A DNA stretch of 64,000 bases from RI-153 sp963721725 (GTDB lineage: Bacteria > Chloroflexota > Anaerolineae > Caldilineales > Caldilineaceae). Each line of letters starts with the position of its first letter. The first letter of the stretch is position 1. Shown here piece after piece: positions 51,389 to 61,143 of this stretch. The notes under the pieces were generated by a model. That model worked only from the letters and a program-made list of their open reading frames with translations. It ran no database searches and had not been told where the DNA came from. The stretch spans positions 62,001-126,000 of the forward strand of contig CAVRLX010000003.1 of the NCBI GenBank assembly GCA_963721725.1, in the 5' to 3' direction. The position numbers were made by a program, and so were the translations under genes.

Positions 51389-52894
51389 ATGCCTGCAAAA
51401 TCACCGCTCATTCTCGCCATCGACACAGGCACCTCGTCGGTACGCTGTAGTTTGTGGACGCCGGCTGGCCAGCCCATCGCCGATTCACAGGCCCAACAGT
51501 CGCTGCAATTTGACGGGCAAGGGCAGGCCGACGCCGAAACATTGCGCCAAGCCACGGAACGATGCCTTGACGACTGTTTGCAAACGGTTGCCGGGCGGGA
51601 TGACGTTGAAATCGTCGGCGTGGGCTGGGCCAGCTTTGCCATGAGTTGGCTGGGCGTGGACAGCGAAGGCGCGCCGGTGACGCCGGTCTATAGTTACGCC
51701 GACACCCTCTCCGGCAGCCACGCCCGCGCCCTGCGCGACGAACTCAAAGCCGCCGGCGTGCTGCGCCAGACCTATCAGCGCACGGGCACGCCCATTCACA
51801 CTGCCTATGCGCCCGCCCAGTTGCGCTACCTCGCCGAAACCGATCCGGCCCGGCTGGCGCGTGTCGCCACCTGGCAAACCCTCTCAGCCGCCATGCTGGC
51901 CCATTGGCGCGGCGCGACGGCTGGCCCCGTCAGCACCAGCGAAGCCGGATGGACAGGTCTACTCGACCGCACCCGCAACGATCGGGACGACGGCTTGCTG
52001 GCTGTGCTGCCCGTCAGCCGCGGTCAATTGCCCACGCTCGGCGACTACACAGAGGGCGTCCGTGGATCGGAGGCCGCGTATGCGCGCCGCTGGCCGCAAC
52101 TGGCCGAGGTTCCCTTCTTTCTGGCTGTGGGCGATGGCGCAGCGGCCAACATTGGCACAGACTGTAACACACCCGACCGCATCGCCCTCACGATCGGACC
52201 AGCGGCGCTATCCGCTGTCGTCGTTCCCGTGCAGGGCCGCGATACGATTGACGTGCCGCAAGGGTTGTGGGTCTATCCGGTGGACGAGAAGCGGCGGTTG
52301 GTGGGCGGTGCGCTCACCGATGGCGGGTCGATCTATGCCTGGATGCGCCAGAATTTCGCCCCACACAAAGACGAAATGTTGGCCGAAGCCGCCACCCTGG
52401 CCCCAGATTCCCACGCACTGACGATCCTGCCTTTTCTGCGCAGTGAACGCAGCCCCGGCTGGGCCACCAGTGCGCGCATGACGATTAGCGGCATCTCTGC
52501 CGAGACCACGCCCGCCCACCTGTTGCGGGCGGCCATGGAGGCCATCGCCTATCGCTTTGCCCTGATTGCCCACCGATTGACCCCGTTTATGGCCGAGGGC
52601 GCGGCGATCTATGCCAGCGGCGGCGCGCTCCACTCTGCGCCAATCTGGCGGCAGATTCTGGCCGACGTACTCAACCGTCCCGTCCACCTCACCCAGATCG
52701 ACGAAGCCACCAGCCGCGGCGTGGCCCTGCTCGCCGCCCAAGCGCTGGGGCTGGTCCCCGCGGCCCTGCCCCAGCCGCCCATCTCCCACACGGCCCACCC
52801 CCACGCCGAGGCCCACGCTATTTACCAGACCGCCATTCGCCGCCAACAGACGCTCTACACGGCACTGTTGGGCGACAGCGCGCAGTTTGAGTAA
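51389..52894 (+). CDS. FGGY-family carbohydrate kinase (gluconokinase-like)
   Basis: The protein has 501 residues with LAIDTGTSSVRCSLWTP as the phosphate-1 motif. GWASFAMSWLGVDSEG, LPFLRSERSPGW and YASGGALHSAPIWRQILADVLNRPV form the second half with the ATP site, and VAVGDGAAANIGTD is the phosphate-2-like turn. This layout matches gluconokinase-type FGGY enzymes of 490-510 residues. It phosphorylates a sugar or sugar acid in the cytosol. It could serve the same catabolism as the KduD-like and MocA-type genes, but there is no operon link. The 130 bases before it hold the R1 repeat and an inverted AT-rich stretch. Confidence 0.88.
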   Translation: MPAKSPLILAIDTGTSSVRCSLWTPAGQPIADSQAQQSLQFDGQGQADAETLRQATERCLDDCLQTVAGRDDVEIVGVGWASFAMSWLGVDSEGAPVTPVYSYADTLSGSHARALRDELKAAGVLRQTYQRTGTPIHTAYAPAQLRYLAETDPARLARVATWQTLSAAMLAHWRGATAGPVSTSEAGWTGLLDRTRNDRDDGLLAVLPVSRGQLPTLGDYTEGVRGSEAAYARRWPQLAEVPFFLAVGDGAAANIGTDCNTPDRIALTIGPAALSAVVVPVQGRDTIDVPQGLWVYPVDEKRRLVGGALTDGGSIYAWMRQNFAPHKDEMLAEAATLAPDSHALTILPFLRSERSPGWATSARMTISGISAETTPAHLLRAAMEAIAYRFALIAHRLTPFMAEGAAIYASGGALHSAPIWRQILADVLNRPVHLTQIDEATSRGVALLAAQALGLVPAALPQPPISHTAHPHAEAHAIYQTAIRRQQTLYTALLGDSAQFE

Positions 52895-53028
52895 TCTACC
52901 CACAAGTCCACCAACCCGCTGTATCTTGGTATAGCAAAATGTGCTTGTCACGCTTCCTTTCGTCGCGTAGGATAGCTGTACGACATTGCGCGAAATTTTG
53001 CGCCGAGATTGCACAGGTTGCGTACCCT

Positions 53029-54117
53029 ATGACCGTATCCCTCGAATATGAAATCGCTGTTGACCCCACGGATGATCCACAACAGGCAGCCCAAGCGGCG
53101 GGCCTGCTTTACGTTTCCGGCCAGGAGGCTGGCTTTCAGCGCAAACGCTGGGGGCGGGGCTTCACGTTTCTGGATAAGGACGGCAACCACGTTGATGATG
53201 AGGCTGTGCGGGCCCGACTGGAAGGGCTTGTCATTCCGCCGGCGTGGATCGAGGTCTGGATCTGTGCCGACGAGTGTGGACACATTCAGGTCACAGGCCG
53301 CGACGAAGCCGGGCGCAAACAGTATATTTATCACCCGCGCTGGGAATCGGCGCGGAATCGGGCCAAGTTCAAGCGCATGATCCCGTTTGGGCGTGCCCTG
53401 CCCCAGATCCGCCGCCAAGTGGACAAGGATCTGCGCCAGCGCGGGTTGCCGCTCTCCAAAGTGGTGGCGATTGTGGTGCGCCTGCTAGAGGAAACCCGCA
53501 TTCGGATCGGCAACCCGGAATATGCTCGCCACAACCAGACCTATGGGCTGACCACGTTGGCCGATGATCATTTGCAGATCAGTGGCGCACAGATCTGTTT
53601 TGAATTTGTGGGCAAAAGTGGCAAAGAGCGGCGTGTGGACCTACGCGATCAACGGCTGGCCCGCCACATTAAGCGTTGCCAAGATCTGCCGGGAGAAGCG
53701 CTCTTTCAATATTTTGATGAAGCAGGCAATCAGCGTGTGCTGTGTGCCGCCGATGTCAACCACTATTTGCGCGAGCTGACCGGGCAAAATTTCAGCGCCA
53801 AAGACTTTCGTACCTGGGCGGGCACGGTACTGACATTGGACGAACTCTATGATGAGGGCGAAGCCGAGGATGAAAAGGGCGCCGATAAGGCGATAGTGGC
53901 AGCCGTCAAAGCCGTGGCCGAACACTTGGGCAACACGCCCGCCGTCTGCCGTCAATACTATATTCACCCCGCCATTTTGGATGCCTATCGCGACGGGGAG
54001 ATGTTTGAAGCAGTGGCCGAAGCCGCCGCCGAAGAGGCCGCCGACTCGTTCGATCTCAGCCCCGACGAACGCGCCGTGCTTGCGATTCTCTGCCGCCGCA
54101 CAGATTTTGAATGTTAA
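53029..54117 (+). CDS. Poxvirus-type DNA topoisomerase IB
   Basis: The protein has 362 residues. The N-terminal domain (GFQRKRWGRGFTFLD, then IPPAWIEVWICADECGHIQVTGRDEAGRKQYIYH) is followed by the catalytic core VRLLEETRIRIGNPEYARHNQTYGLTTL. Other catalytic residues are in KSGKERRV and FRTWAGTVL. The nucleophile is Tyr311 in VCRQYYIHPAI. Type IB enzymes relax supercoils through a 3'-phosphotyrosine link. A TGG TATAGC extended -10 box lies about 90 bases upstream. ATG 53029 gives the family-length N-terminus; a longer frame is not conserved-looking. Confidence 0.94.
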   Translation: MTVSLEYEIAVDPTDDPQQAAQAAGLLYVSGQEAGFQRKRWGRGFTFLDKDGNHVDDEAVRARLEGLVIPPAWIEVWICADECGHIQVTGRDEAGRKQYIYHPRWESARNRAKFKRMIPFGRALPQIRRQVDKDLRQRGLPLSKVVAIVVRLLEETRIRIGNPEYARHNQTYGLTTLADDHLQISGAQICFEFVGKSGKERRVDLRDQRLARHIKRCQDLPGEALFQYFDEAGNQRVLCAADVNHYLRELTGQNFSAKDFRTWAGTVLTLDELYDEGEAEDEKGADKAIVAAVKAVAEHLGNTPAVCRQYYIHPAILDAYRDGEMFEAVAEAAAEEAADSFDLSPDERAVLAILCRRTDFEC

Positions 54118-54178
54118 TAAAACCCGGCTGTGTGGTATGCTCCCCCACCAACCCAACCCTCCTCATCTCAGGCTACTT

Positions 54179-54778
54179 ATGGACATCCTTGCCCTGCTCG
54201 ACGAACTGCGCACGATTGCCCGCAATGGGTTGACCTATGCCCAAGATCCCTATGATCAAGAGCGCTATCAACACCTGCTTGATCTGACTGCCCAGAGTTA
54301 TGGCGAAATTCTCGATCTGCCGCCCGACTCTGTGCGCGAGCGGTTGCGGGCAGAAATCGGCTATATTACGCCCAAGGTGGGCGCGGATGCCGCCATCTTT
54401 GACGAAGCGGGGCGGATCTTGCTGCATCAGCGTGCCGACGATCAGCGCTGGTGTTTGCCCTGTGGCTGGGTCAATCCCAACGAGTCGCCCGCCGAGGCCG
54501 CTGTGCGCGAAACCTGGGAGGAGACCGGGCTGCATGTGCGCCCGTTGGATCTGGTGGGCGTCTTTTCGCGCAAGCCGGGGATGTATGGCAGCCTTTATTC
54601 AATGGTGGCCGTGGTCTATCTGTGCGAAGTCATCGGCGGCACGCTAACCCTCTCCCACGAGGGTCTCGATCTGCGCTATTGGGAGATCGACGCTGTGACC
54701 GATTGGCACGCCAACCATGCAGAGTATGCGCGGGCGGCCTGGGCAAAGTATTACGTGAACCGTGATGGTCGGCCTTAG
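54179..54778 (+). CDS. Nudix hydrolase with N-terminal helical domain
   Basis: The protein has 199 residues. A helical N-terminal domain (about 1-60) of the kind found on nucleoside-diphosphate-linked-compound hydrolases precedes the Nudix fold. The Nudix box is GWVNPNESPAEAAVRETWEE, then TGL, with the catalytic glutamates intact; the usual aliphatic after RE is Thr. It likely hydrolyses a nucleoside diphosphate-X compound. A TGG-TATGCT extended -10-like box lies 40 bases upstream. The gene stands alone on the plus strand after topoisomerase IB. Confidence 0.9.
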   Translation: MDILALLDELRTIARNGLTYAQDPYDQERYQHLLDLTAQSYGEILDLPPDSVRERLRAEIGYITPKVGADAAIFDEAGRILLHQRADDQRWCLPCGWVNPNESPAEAAVRETWEETGLHVRPLDLVGVFSRKPGMYGSLYSMVAVVYLCEVIGGTLTLSHEGLDLRYWEIDAVTDWHANHAEYARAAWAKYYVNRDGRP

Positions 54779-54806
54779 CCGGGGGCTGAAGCCGCCCGGC
54801 TACCCG

Positions 54807-54862
54807 CAGCGCCCCATGAATGGGGCTTGTGTCACGCCGCCAGTCCGATTCATGGGGCGCTG
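54807..54862. repeat. 15-bp inverted repeat (CAGCGCCCCATGAAT)
   Basis: The arms 54807-54821 and 54848-54862 are exact. With the 54869-54960 element it fills the gap between the Nudix and PAC2 genes and may terminate the Nudix transcript. Confidence 0.75.
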
Positions 54863-54868
54863 TCCCTA

Positions 54869-54960
54869 GTAGGGGCGCACCTCTGTGTGCACCCTGGGCA
54901 GGCACAGAGACCCACCCTTAAAGGGGGGGAATGCCTGTGCCGGGAATGCATCGCCCCTAC
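54869..54960. repeat. Long imperfect palindrome with GTAGGGGCG ends
   Basis: GTAGGGGCG (54869-54877) and CGCCCCTAC (54952-54960) are exact ends. The interior has further inverted pieces, such as GCACC with GGTGC-like parts and CTGGGCAGGCACAG against CTGTGCC. It is a typical small intergenic palindrome of this kind of genome. Confidence 0.65.
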
Positions 54961-54967
54961 ACCGCTG

Positions 54968-54976
54968 TGGTATAAT
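54968..54976 (+). promoter_or_regulatory. Extended -10 promoter of the PAC2 gene
   Basis: TGG followed by TATAAT is a perfect sigma-70 extended -10 element about 96 bases before the gene. No good -35 is visible, which is normal for extended -10 promoters. It lies just right of the palindrome. Confidence 0.6.
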
Positions 54977-55072
54977 CCCCTCATCTCCATTATCCGCCAA
55001 CACGCCACGGCGAGATCTCTGTACGAGAGGCCCTGCCACAACGGCGCTAGTCTCAGGGAGCAAGTCAACCCC

Positions 55073-55993
55073 ATGGATAACCTGGTTCAACTCTGGCAGA
55101 AACCACAGGCCCGCCAGATCTATATGATTGCCGGCTGGCATCAGTGGGCAGATGCAGGCTCCATCTCATCCGGGCTGCCTACCTATTTAATCGAAGCCAC
55201 CAGTGCCGAAAAAATCGGTGAGATTCACTCAGAATCATTTTACCTTTTTCAACTGCCCGGCACACATCATCTGTTGCGCCGCGAGGTCAAATTGCAAGAG
55301 GGCTTTGTCAATGGCATGAGCAGCCGTCAGAACGCTTTTTATTACACTGGTGACGAGAACATCGGCGTGGTGATCTTTCTGGGCGAAGAGCCGCACCTAA
55401 ACGAAGAACGCTATGCCGCCGCCTTCTTTTCCGTGGTAGAGGCGCTGGGCATCTCGCGCATTGCACTGCTGGGCGGCGTCTATGGGGCCATGCCCTTTGA
55501 CCGGGATCGCGAGGTTTCGTGCAGTTTCAGCCTGGAAACGATGCGCAACGAGTTGCAAGAGTATGCCGTGCGCTTTTCCAATTATCAGGGTGGAACCACC
55601 ATCGGGACCTATATTGTCCACGAGGCCCAAAAGCGCAAGCTAGAATGTTTCGCGCTGCATGGCTTTGTCCCCGCCTATGAGTTCGGGCACATGGGCATGC
55701 CTACCCAGGGCATCCGGGTCGAAGATGATTACAAAGCGTGGTACGACATTATGCGGCGGCTCAATCACATGTTCAACCTGGGCCTTAGCCTCTCGGATCT
55801 CAGCCGCCGCAGCGATGAATTGATCCTCTCGATTGAGTCGGACATTGACGAACTGGCCCGCGAAGTGCCGCAGCTCAATATTCGCGAATTCCTGGGCAAG
55901 GTCAACGAAGAATTTACCGAACGCTCATTCATGCCCCTGGATGACATCTGGGAGCGGGAATTGGGCAATCTTTTTGGCGACACGGAAGAGTAG
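55073..55993 (+). CDS. PAC2-family (proteasome assembly chaperone-like) protein
   Basis: The protein has 306 residues. IYMIAGWHQWADAGSISSGLPTYLIE, followed by a conserved ALLGGVYGAMPFDRDREVSCSF turn and GTYIVHEAQKRKLECFALHGFVPAYEF, is the PAC2 pattern known from actinobacterial and archaeal proteasome-assembly-like proteins. The C-terminal helix region is extended. Whether the organism has a 20S proteasome cannot be seen here. ATG 55073 has CAGGGAG 12 bases upstream. lysK follows four bases after the stop, likely in one operon. Confidence 0.85.
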   Translation: MDNLVQLWQKPQARQIYMIAGWHQWADAGSISSGLPTYLIEATSAEKIGEIHSESFYLFQLPGTHHLLRREVKLQEGFVNGMSSRQNAFYYTGDENIGVVIFLGEEPHLNEERYAAAFFSVVEALGISRIALLGGVYGAMPFDRDREVSCSFSLETMRNELQEYAVRFSNYQGGTTIGTYIVHEAQKRKLECFALHGFVPAYEFGHMGMPTQGIRVEDDYKAWYDIMRRLNHMFNLGLSLSDLSRRSDELILSIESDIDELAREVPQLNIREFLGKVNEEFTERSFMPLDDIWERELGNLFGDTEE

Positions 55994-55997
55994 CGCC

Positions 55998-57207
55998 ATG
56001 CCCCTTACGCGCGGCAGACGCTGTCGATCTCCTGCACAGACTAGTTGCCATTCCCTCGCTCAGCCGCCACGAAAGCGAAGCCGCCCAATGGCTGGCGGCG
56101 CGCCTGGCGAGCCTGGGCTATGATCGCGCCTTTGTAGACGGCGCGGGCAATGCCGTGGGCGAGATGGGCGCGGCGGATGCTCCCCACACGCTGGTCCTGC
56201 TCGGCCACATTGACACCGTGCCCGGTGCGATTCCGGTGCGCATCGAGGCCAGCGCCGGCGGTGAGATCCTCTATGGCCGCGGCAGTGTGGATGCCAAAGG
56301 GCCGCTGGCAACCTTTGCCGCCGCTGGCGCGCGCCTGGGATCGGCCTGGGCACACGACCACAACGTGCGGCTTGTGGTGGTGGGGGCCGTGGAAGAAGAG
56401 GCCGCCACCAGCAAAGGCGCCCGCTTTATCCGCGACCGCTTCAACGGCCATCAAGACCCCATCCCCACGCACTGTATCATCGGCGAACCCAGCGGCTGGA
56501 GCCGGATCACGCTGGGCTACAAAGGGCGGCTGCTCATCGAGTTGGAGGCAGCGCAGCCCATGGCCCACACGGCTGGCCCGGACCAGGGTGTGGCGACGGT
56601 GGCGGTGGCTTTTTGGAACTGGATCGCCGCCTATACCGAGCGCGTCAACTTCGGCCACGAGCGGCTGTTTGACCAATGGATGCCCAGCCTACGCGAGCTT
56701 GCTACCTGGACCGACGAGGCCATGCAGGATCGGGTGCGCGCAAAGGTGGGCATTCGTCTGCCGCTGGAGCTAGACGCGGCGGGCTTTGTGGCGGATCTGG
56801 CGGCGTGGGCGGCGGCCTGCACCAACAGCGATACGCTGCCGGATGCGCCTGTGCCGGTTCCGGGCAGCGCCACGGAATTTAGCGTTTCTGGCCCGGCGCT
56901 AACCCTCACCATGCGCCTGATTGGCTTTGAACCCGCCTGGCGTAGCGAACGTTCCACGCCGTTGGTGCGCGCCTTTTTGGCCGGCATCCGCACCGTTGGC
57001 GACGAACGCCCCGGCTATCTCGTCAAAACCGGCACCAGCGACATGAACGTGGTGGGGCCGGCCTGGAACTGCCCCATGCTGGCCTATGGCCCCGGCGATA
57101 GCAGCCTCGATCACACGCCCCATGAACACATTGCCCTCGATGACTATTGGCGTGCCGTGCTTGTATTGGAAGAGACCCTGCGCCACTTGGCTGTAAATTT
57201 AGCCTAA
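55998..57207 (+). CDS. lysK: LysW-type lysine/ornithine carrier hydrolase (LysK), one-base frameshift
   Basis: With one extra C removed at 56010 the protein reads MPLTAADAVDLLHRLVAIPSL and runs to 57207 (about 402 residues). The M20 metal ligands are in GHIDTVPG and YGRGSVDAKGP, with the catalytic Glu in VEEEAATSKGA. GEPSGWSRITLGYKGR, TGTSDMNVV and GPGDSSLDHTPHEHI are LysK-specific. It releases lysine or ornithine from the LysW carrier protein in the last step of that pathway. The other pathway genes are not in the window. It directly follows the PAC2 gene. Confidence 0.9.
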
Positions 57208-57323
57208 ATCTAGCCCCATTTTTTTGCGCTCGCCATGAATCGGGAACATTCACGCAGTGGGCTTCGTCCCAAAGGAGCCGCGGTCCACTGTGTCATGCCT
57301 TTTCATCTTCAGAGGAGTGCAAA

Positions 57324-59592
57324 ATGATCCCGCTCTCACCCCACAAAATCCCATCGCGTCTTTGGCTATGCTTGATCCTGTGCAGTCTGATCCTGCTTGT
57401 GCCGATGGCGGCGTTGGGGCAAGAAATGCCCCCCATTCGCCCGCCCATTCTGATTGAGCCACCGCCCACGCTGCGTACTCTGGATCTGGAACAACACACG
57501 ATTGAAGCCAGCGTGGATGGCACAGTCGCTTCGATTCATGTGACCCAACGCTTCCGCAACCCCACCCGCCAAACCGTGGAAGGAAGCTATGTCTTTCCGC
57601 TGCCCGCGGATGCGGCGATTGGCGATTTTCAGATGACCGTGGATGGGCAGGTGCTCGAAGGCAAACTGCACAGCGCCGACGAAGCCCGCCAGATCTACGA
57701 GGAGATTGTACGCAGCCAGCGCGACCCGGCGCTGTTGGAATATATGGGTGGCGGGCTGTTTCAGGCCAGCGTCTTCCCGATTCCGCCAGGGGCCACACGC
57801 ACGGTAGAGCTAACCTATCGCCAGATTCTGACGTTGGAAAACAAGCTCTACCGGCTGGGCGTCCCAGTGGGCGCAGGTGGACATACTCCCCCGCAGAGTT
57901 TCGCCCTCAGCGTCGCATTGGAAAATCAGCCCGGTCTGCGCACGCTCTACAGCCCCAGCCACAATGTCTCCATTACCCGCACCGGCGACGACAGCGCCCA
58001 GTTGGGCTTTGAAACCAGCGATGCCGAGGAGATGCGCGACTTTGTACTCTACTTTGGTACCGACGAAAGCGCCATCGGCGTCAACCTGATTTCGTACAAA
58101 CCCAGCAGGCGAGGATGGCTTCTTCCTGTTGTTGGCCGCCCCGGCCCTGGAGAGCGCGGCCCAGGAAATTGTGGCCCGCAATCTGGTGCTGGTGTTGGAT
58201 GTCTCCGGCTCGATGGAGGGCGAGAAGATGGAGCAGGCGCGCAAAGCGGCCCGCTTTGTGGTGGAGCATCTCAATCCCGGTGACGGTTTTAACTTGATTA
58301 AGTTCAGCACGGGCGTCGATCTGTGGCAGCCGGGGCTAATGCCATTTGACGCCGCCAGCCAGGAATCCGCGCTGGCGTGGATCGACGATCTGCGCGCCGA
58401 AGGCTCCACCGACATCAACCGGGCGCTGCTGGAAGCGCTGGGGCAACTCTGGCAAACACAACGCCCCAACCCGGCCTATGTCCTCTTCCTCACCGATGGC
58501 CTGCCCACCCAGGGCGAACAGGACACGGCGCGCATTATCGCCAACGCCCAGCAAAACGCGCCCACGGGACGTCCTTTGCGCCTCTTCACTTTTGGCGTGG
58601 GCTACGATGTAAATACCGATCTGCTCGACACCCTGAGCCGAGATCTGGGCGGACGCAGCCGCTATGTGCGCCCCGGCGAAGCCGTGGACGAAGCGGTGAG
58701 CAGCTTCTATGCCAGCATTAGCACGCCGGTGTTGGCGGATGTTTCCATCAGCGTGGACGGCGCGCAGATCGCCGACACCTATCCCTATCCCCTGCCTGAT
58801 CTGTTTGCCGGCGAGCAATTGGTCTGGGCCGGACGGTACAAAGCGGGTGGTGCCGTGACAGTGACTGTCAACGGCAATGTCAACGGCGAGACGCGCAGCT
58901 TCCGCTATGACGATCTCTCCCTGGCCGCGGCTGGCGGCGAATCCAGCGTGGCACGGCTGTGGGCCACACGCAAGATCGGCGCGCTGCTGAGCCAGGTACA
59001 ACGCACAGGCAGCAATCAGGAGATCATCGATGCCATTGTCGAGTTGAGTCTGACCTACGGCATTGTCACCCCCTACACCAGCTTCCTCGTGGTGGAACCG
59101 GACATGGCCCCGGTCGGCACAACCAGGATGCCGCCACTCTTCTCCATGCGCCAGGAAGCCAATAGCGCCGTGGCGGCTGCCGTGGCCGACTCTGCCGCCG
59201 AAGCCCCGGCCGGCATGGCCGCTGTGGAAAGCAGCATTGTGCGCTCGCAGTTGGAAGAAGCCACCGCCGTAGGCGAAAATCAGGGCGTACGCTACGTGGC
59301 GGGCAATAGCTTCACCCAACAGGGTAGCATCGTCACTGCGGCTGGCGAGACCGTGCCCTTCTGGGTGGATACGCTCTATGATGCCAGCGCGACGCCGCGC
59401 AGCGTGATCTTTGGCAGCGATGCCTACTTTGCCCTGGTCGCTGACCCCACCGTGGCCCAGTGGCTCAGCCTCTCACCGGAGATGGTGGTGATTGTAGACG
59501 GCGAAGCCCTGCGGATCACGCTGGAGGGCGCGCAAGCGGTGGAATCGGGCAGCAGCCATCCAGCCCCCCCGGCGGACGATGCCATCCACTGA
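57324..59592 (+). CDS. Secreted VIT and von Willebrand factor A domain protein, one-base frameshift
   Basis: A signal peptide (about residues 1-34) precedes a VIT domain (DGTVASIHVTQRFRNPTRQTVEGSYVFPLP, then YEEIVRSQRDPALLEYMGGGLF). After a break at about 58105 come NLVLVLDVSGSMEGEKM (the metal-ion-dependent adhesion site), GFNLIKFSTGVD and FLTDGLPT, making a complete VWA domain. A long beta-rich C-terminal region and a short proline-rich end follow. The native length is about 756 residues. The architecture matches inter-alpha-trypsin-inhibitor-like proteins of bacteria, probably in adhesion or matrix contact. GAGGAG precedes the start. Confidence 0.9.
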
Positions 59593-59660
59593 CGGAGCGA
59601 GCTTCTGGCAACGCTTCACAAACTGGCTACGCAATCTGTTCCGATAGGCATTATGTTTTA

Positions 59661-59695
59661 ACGCGGAGGCGCAGAGATTTTCTGCGCCTCCGCGT
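59661..59695. terminator. 15-bp perfect hairpin (ACGCGGAGGCGCAGA family)
   Basis: The arms 59661-59675 and 59681-59695 pair exactly around GATTT. It follows the VIT-VWA gene and ends 18 bases before the promoter of the next gene. The ACGCxGAGGCGCA motif type recurs in other gaps and in the first codons of the ROK gene. Confidence 0.7.
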
Positions 59696-59712
59696 CAAAT
59701 TCCCCTGCGTTT

Positions 59713-59741
59713 TTGACCCGCTCTGCGCTGCCCGCTAGAAT
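59713..59741 (+). promoter_or_regulatory. Sigma-70 promoter TTGACC-17-TAGAAT
   Basis: TTGACC at 59713-59718 and TAGAAT at 59736-59741 are separated by exactly 17 bases. Transcription would start near 59748, which rules out the ATG at 59740 as the start of the next gene and favours GTG 59782. Confidence 0.7.
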
Positions 59742-59781
59742 GGCAAGACTAGCTGCCATTCACGAAAGGATCACCCGCACT

Positions 59782-60955
59782 GTGTCTACTTTGTCCACAG
59801 CCAACGGCCAGCAACGCCCGCTCAAAGGATCATGGGAGGCGCTGTTGGACGAAGCGCGTGCCTTCTCGCTGCGCGATGACGACCGAGCGTTGATCCACTT
59901 TTGGCGCTTAATCGACCGCTTGGGGACTCTGCCCGCGGCCCGGCGACAGGCCAACGATGGTCAAATTCAGGACTATTTGGAAGAAGCCCTCTTTGCCGCC
60001 CGAATCTTTTCTGGCCCGCCGCGGGCGCTTTCACGAGGCCGAGGAACTTTTCGCGGATCGGATTGGAGAGTTATTGGATGAGGAAGGGCTGGCCGATTGG
60101 CAACTCAACCGGGCCAAGTTGCTTGCCTGGCAGGGGAAGGTGGACGAGGCCAGCGAGGTGGCGGCGGCACAGGTTAACACATGGCGACTGAGCATTCCGT
60201 CGCGCTGGCTGCTCTTTGATCTCATGGTGCAGGGCCGGCGCTGGGAAGCCGCCGCCGCGCTGGTGGATGATCTGGACGGCGTGATTCGCCAATATGCCAA
60301 TGAGATTGCCTTGCAAGAAGTGCTGGAGTTACAGCGCGGGTTGGCTGCCTATCTGCGTGCCGAACTGGCAATCCATCATCAGGACTGGGAGGCGGCGTTT
60401 GCCCATTTCCAGAATGCGGCCAAAGTAAGCGATGCCTACGCCGATAACTGGCACATGCTCTATCGGATGTTGGTCTTGGCCGGCCAGACAGAATGGGCCA
60501 ATCGTGCGCTCAATCGTGAAGCGTCCGAGGCGTCACAGCGCTTTTGGCGGGGCTTGAACGGCTTCTATGCGGGGGATGAAAAAGGGGCACGTGTGGAGTG
60601 GGAGATGGCGGCGGCGCTGCCCATTGACAACATTTGGGTGCGTTCGGCCACCGATTGGATTCTGGCCCATTATTATCTGGGCGATGAACAGCGGCTGGGG
60701 CTGGAGCTATCGCTGCGTCTGCTTCAGCGTTCACAAACCGGGGCGGAACCGGTGCTGTTGGTGTTGGCGGCACTGGGCTGGGCACTGCGCCAGGATTGGA
60801 ACAGTATGCGCACGAATCTGACTTTTGCCCAGGCCCGCTATCGAGAAGCCATGCAGGATGCGCTCTTGCCTGAACTGTACGGCCGCATCGCCCGCGATCT
60901 GCTGCCCGCCGAGCGCTTCGCCGAGATCGAGGGCTATTTCCGCAAGCCGGTGTAG
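59782..60955 (+). CDS. TPR-like helical-repeat protein, one-base frameshift
   Basis: After GTG 59782 (AAAGGA eleven bases upstream) the protein reads MSTLSTANGQQRPLKGSWEALL and LEEALFAARIF. TTTT instead of TTT at about 60015 shifts the frame, and LARRGRFHEAEELFADRIGELL continues to the stop at 60955, about 391 residues in all. The sequence is wholly helical with tetratricopeptide-like pairs (LNRAKLLAWQGKVDEASEVA, then YRMLVLAGQTEWANRALNRE). No specific family is recognised. The repeats suggest a scaffolding or protein-binding role. Confidence 0.65.
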
Positions 60956-61143
60956 GCTCCGGGTGATGCACTCAAGACTTGTGCAGGTTCGTATCTTGCC
61001 CCCGATCTGAATATACCGCACGTGCGCGCGCTGCTGATTCGTATCGTTAGATGGCGCATACTACAATAACTTTTTTAGCGTAAAGTTTGAAAACCCGAGT
61101 TTTTCGAGGCAATTCCAGTCTAAGTCAACCTAAGGAGATCTTT

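Noticed and set aside
59740..59781. ATG 59740 as the start of the TPR-like gene
   Set aside because: It lies inside the -10 box of a near-consensus promoter, so the transcript cannot include it.
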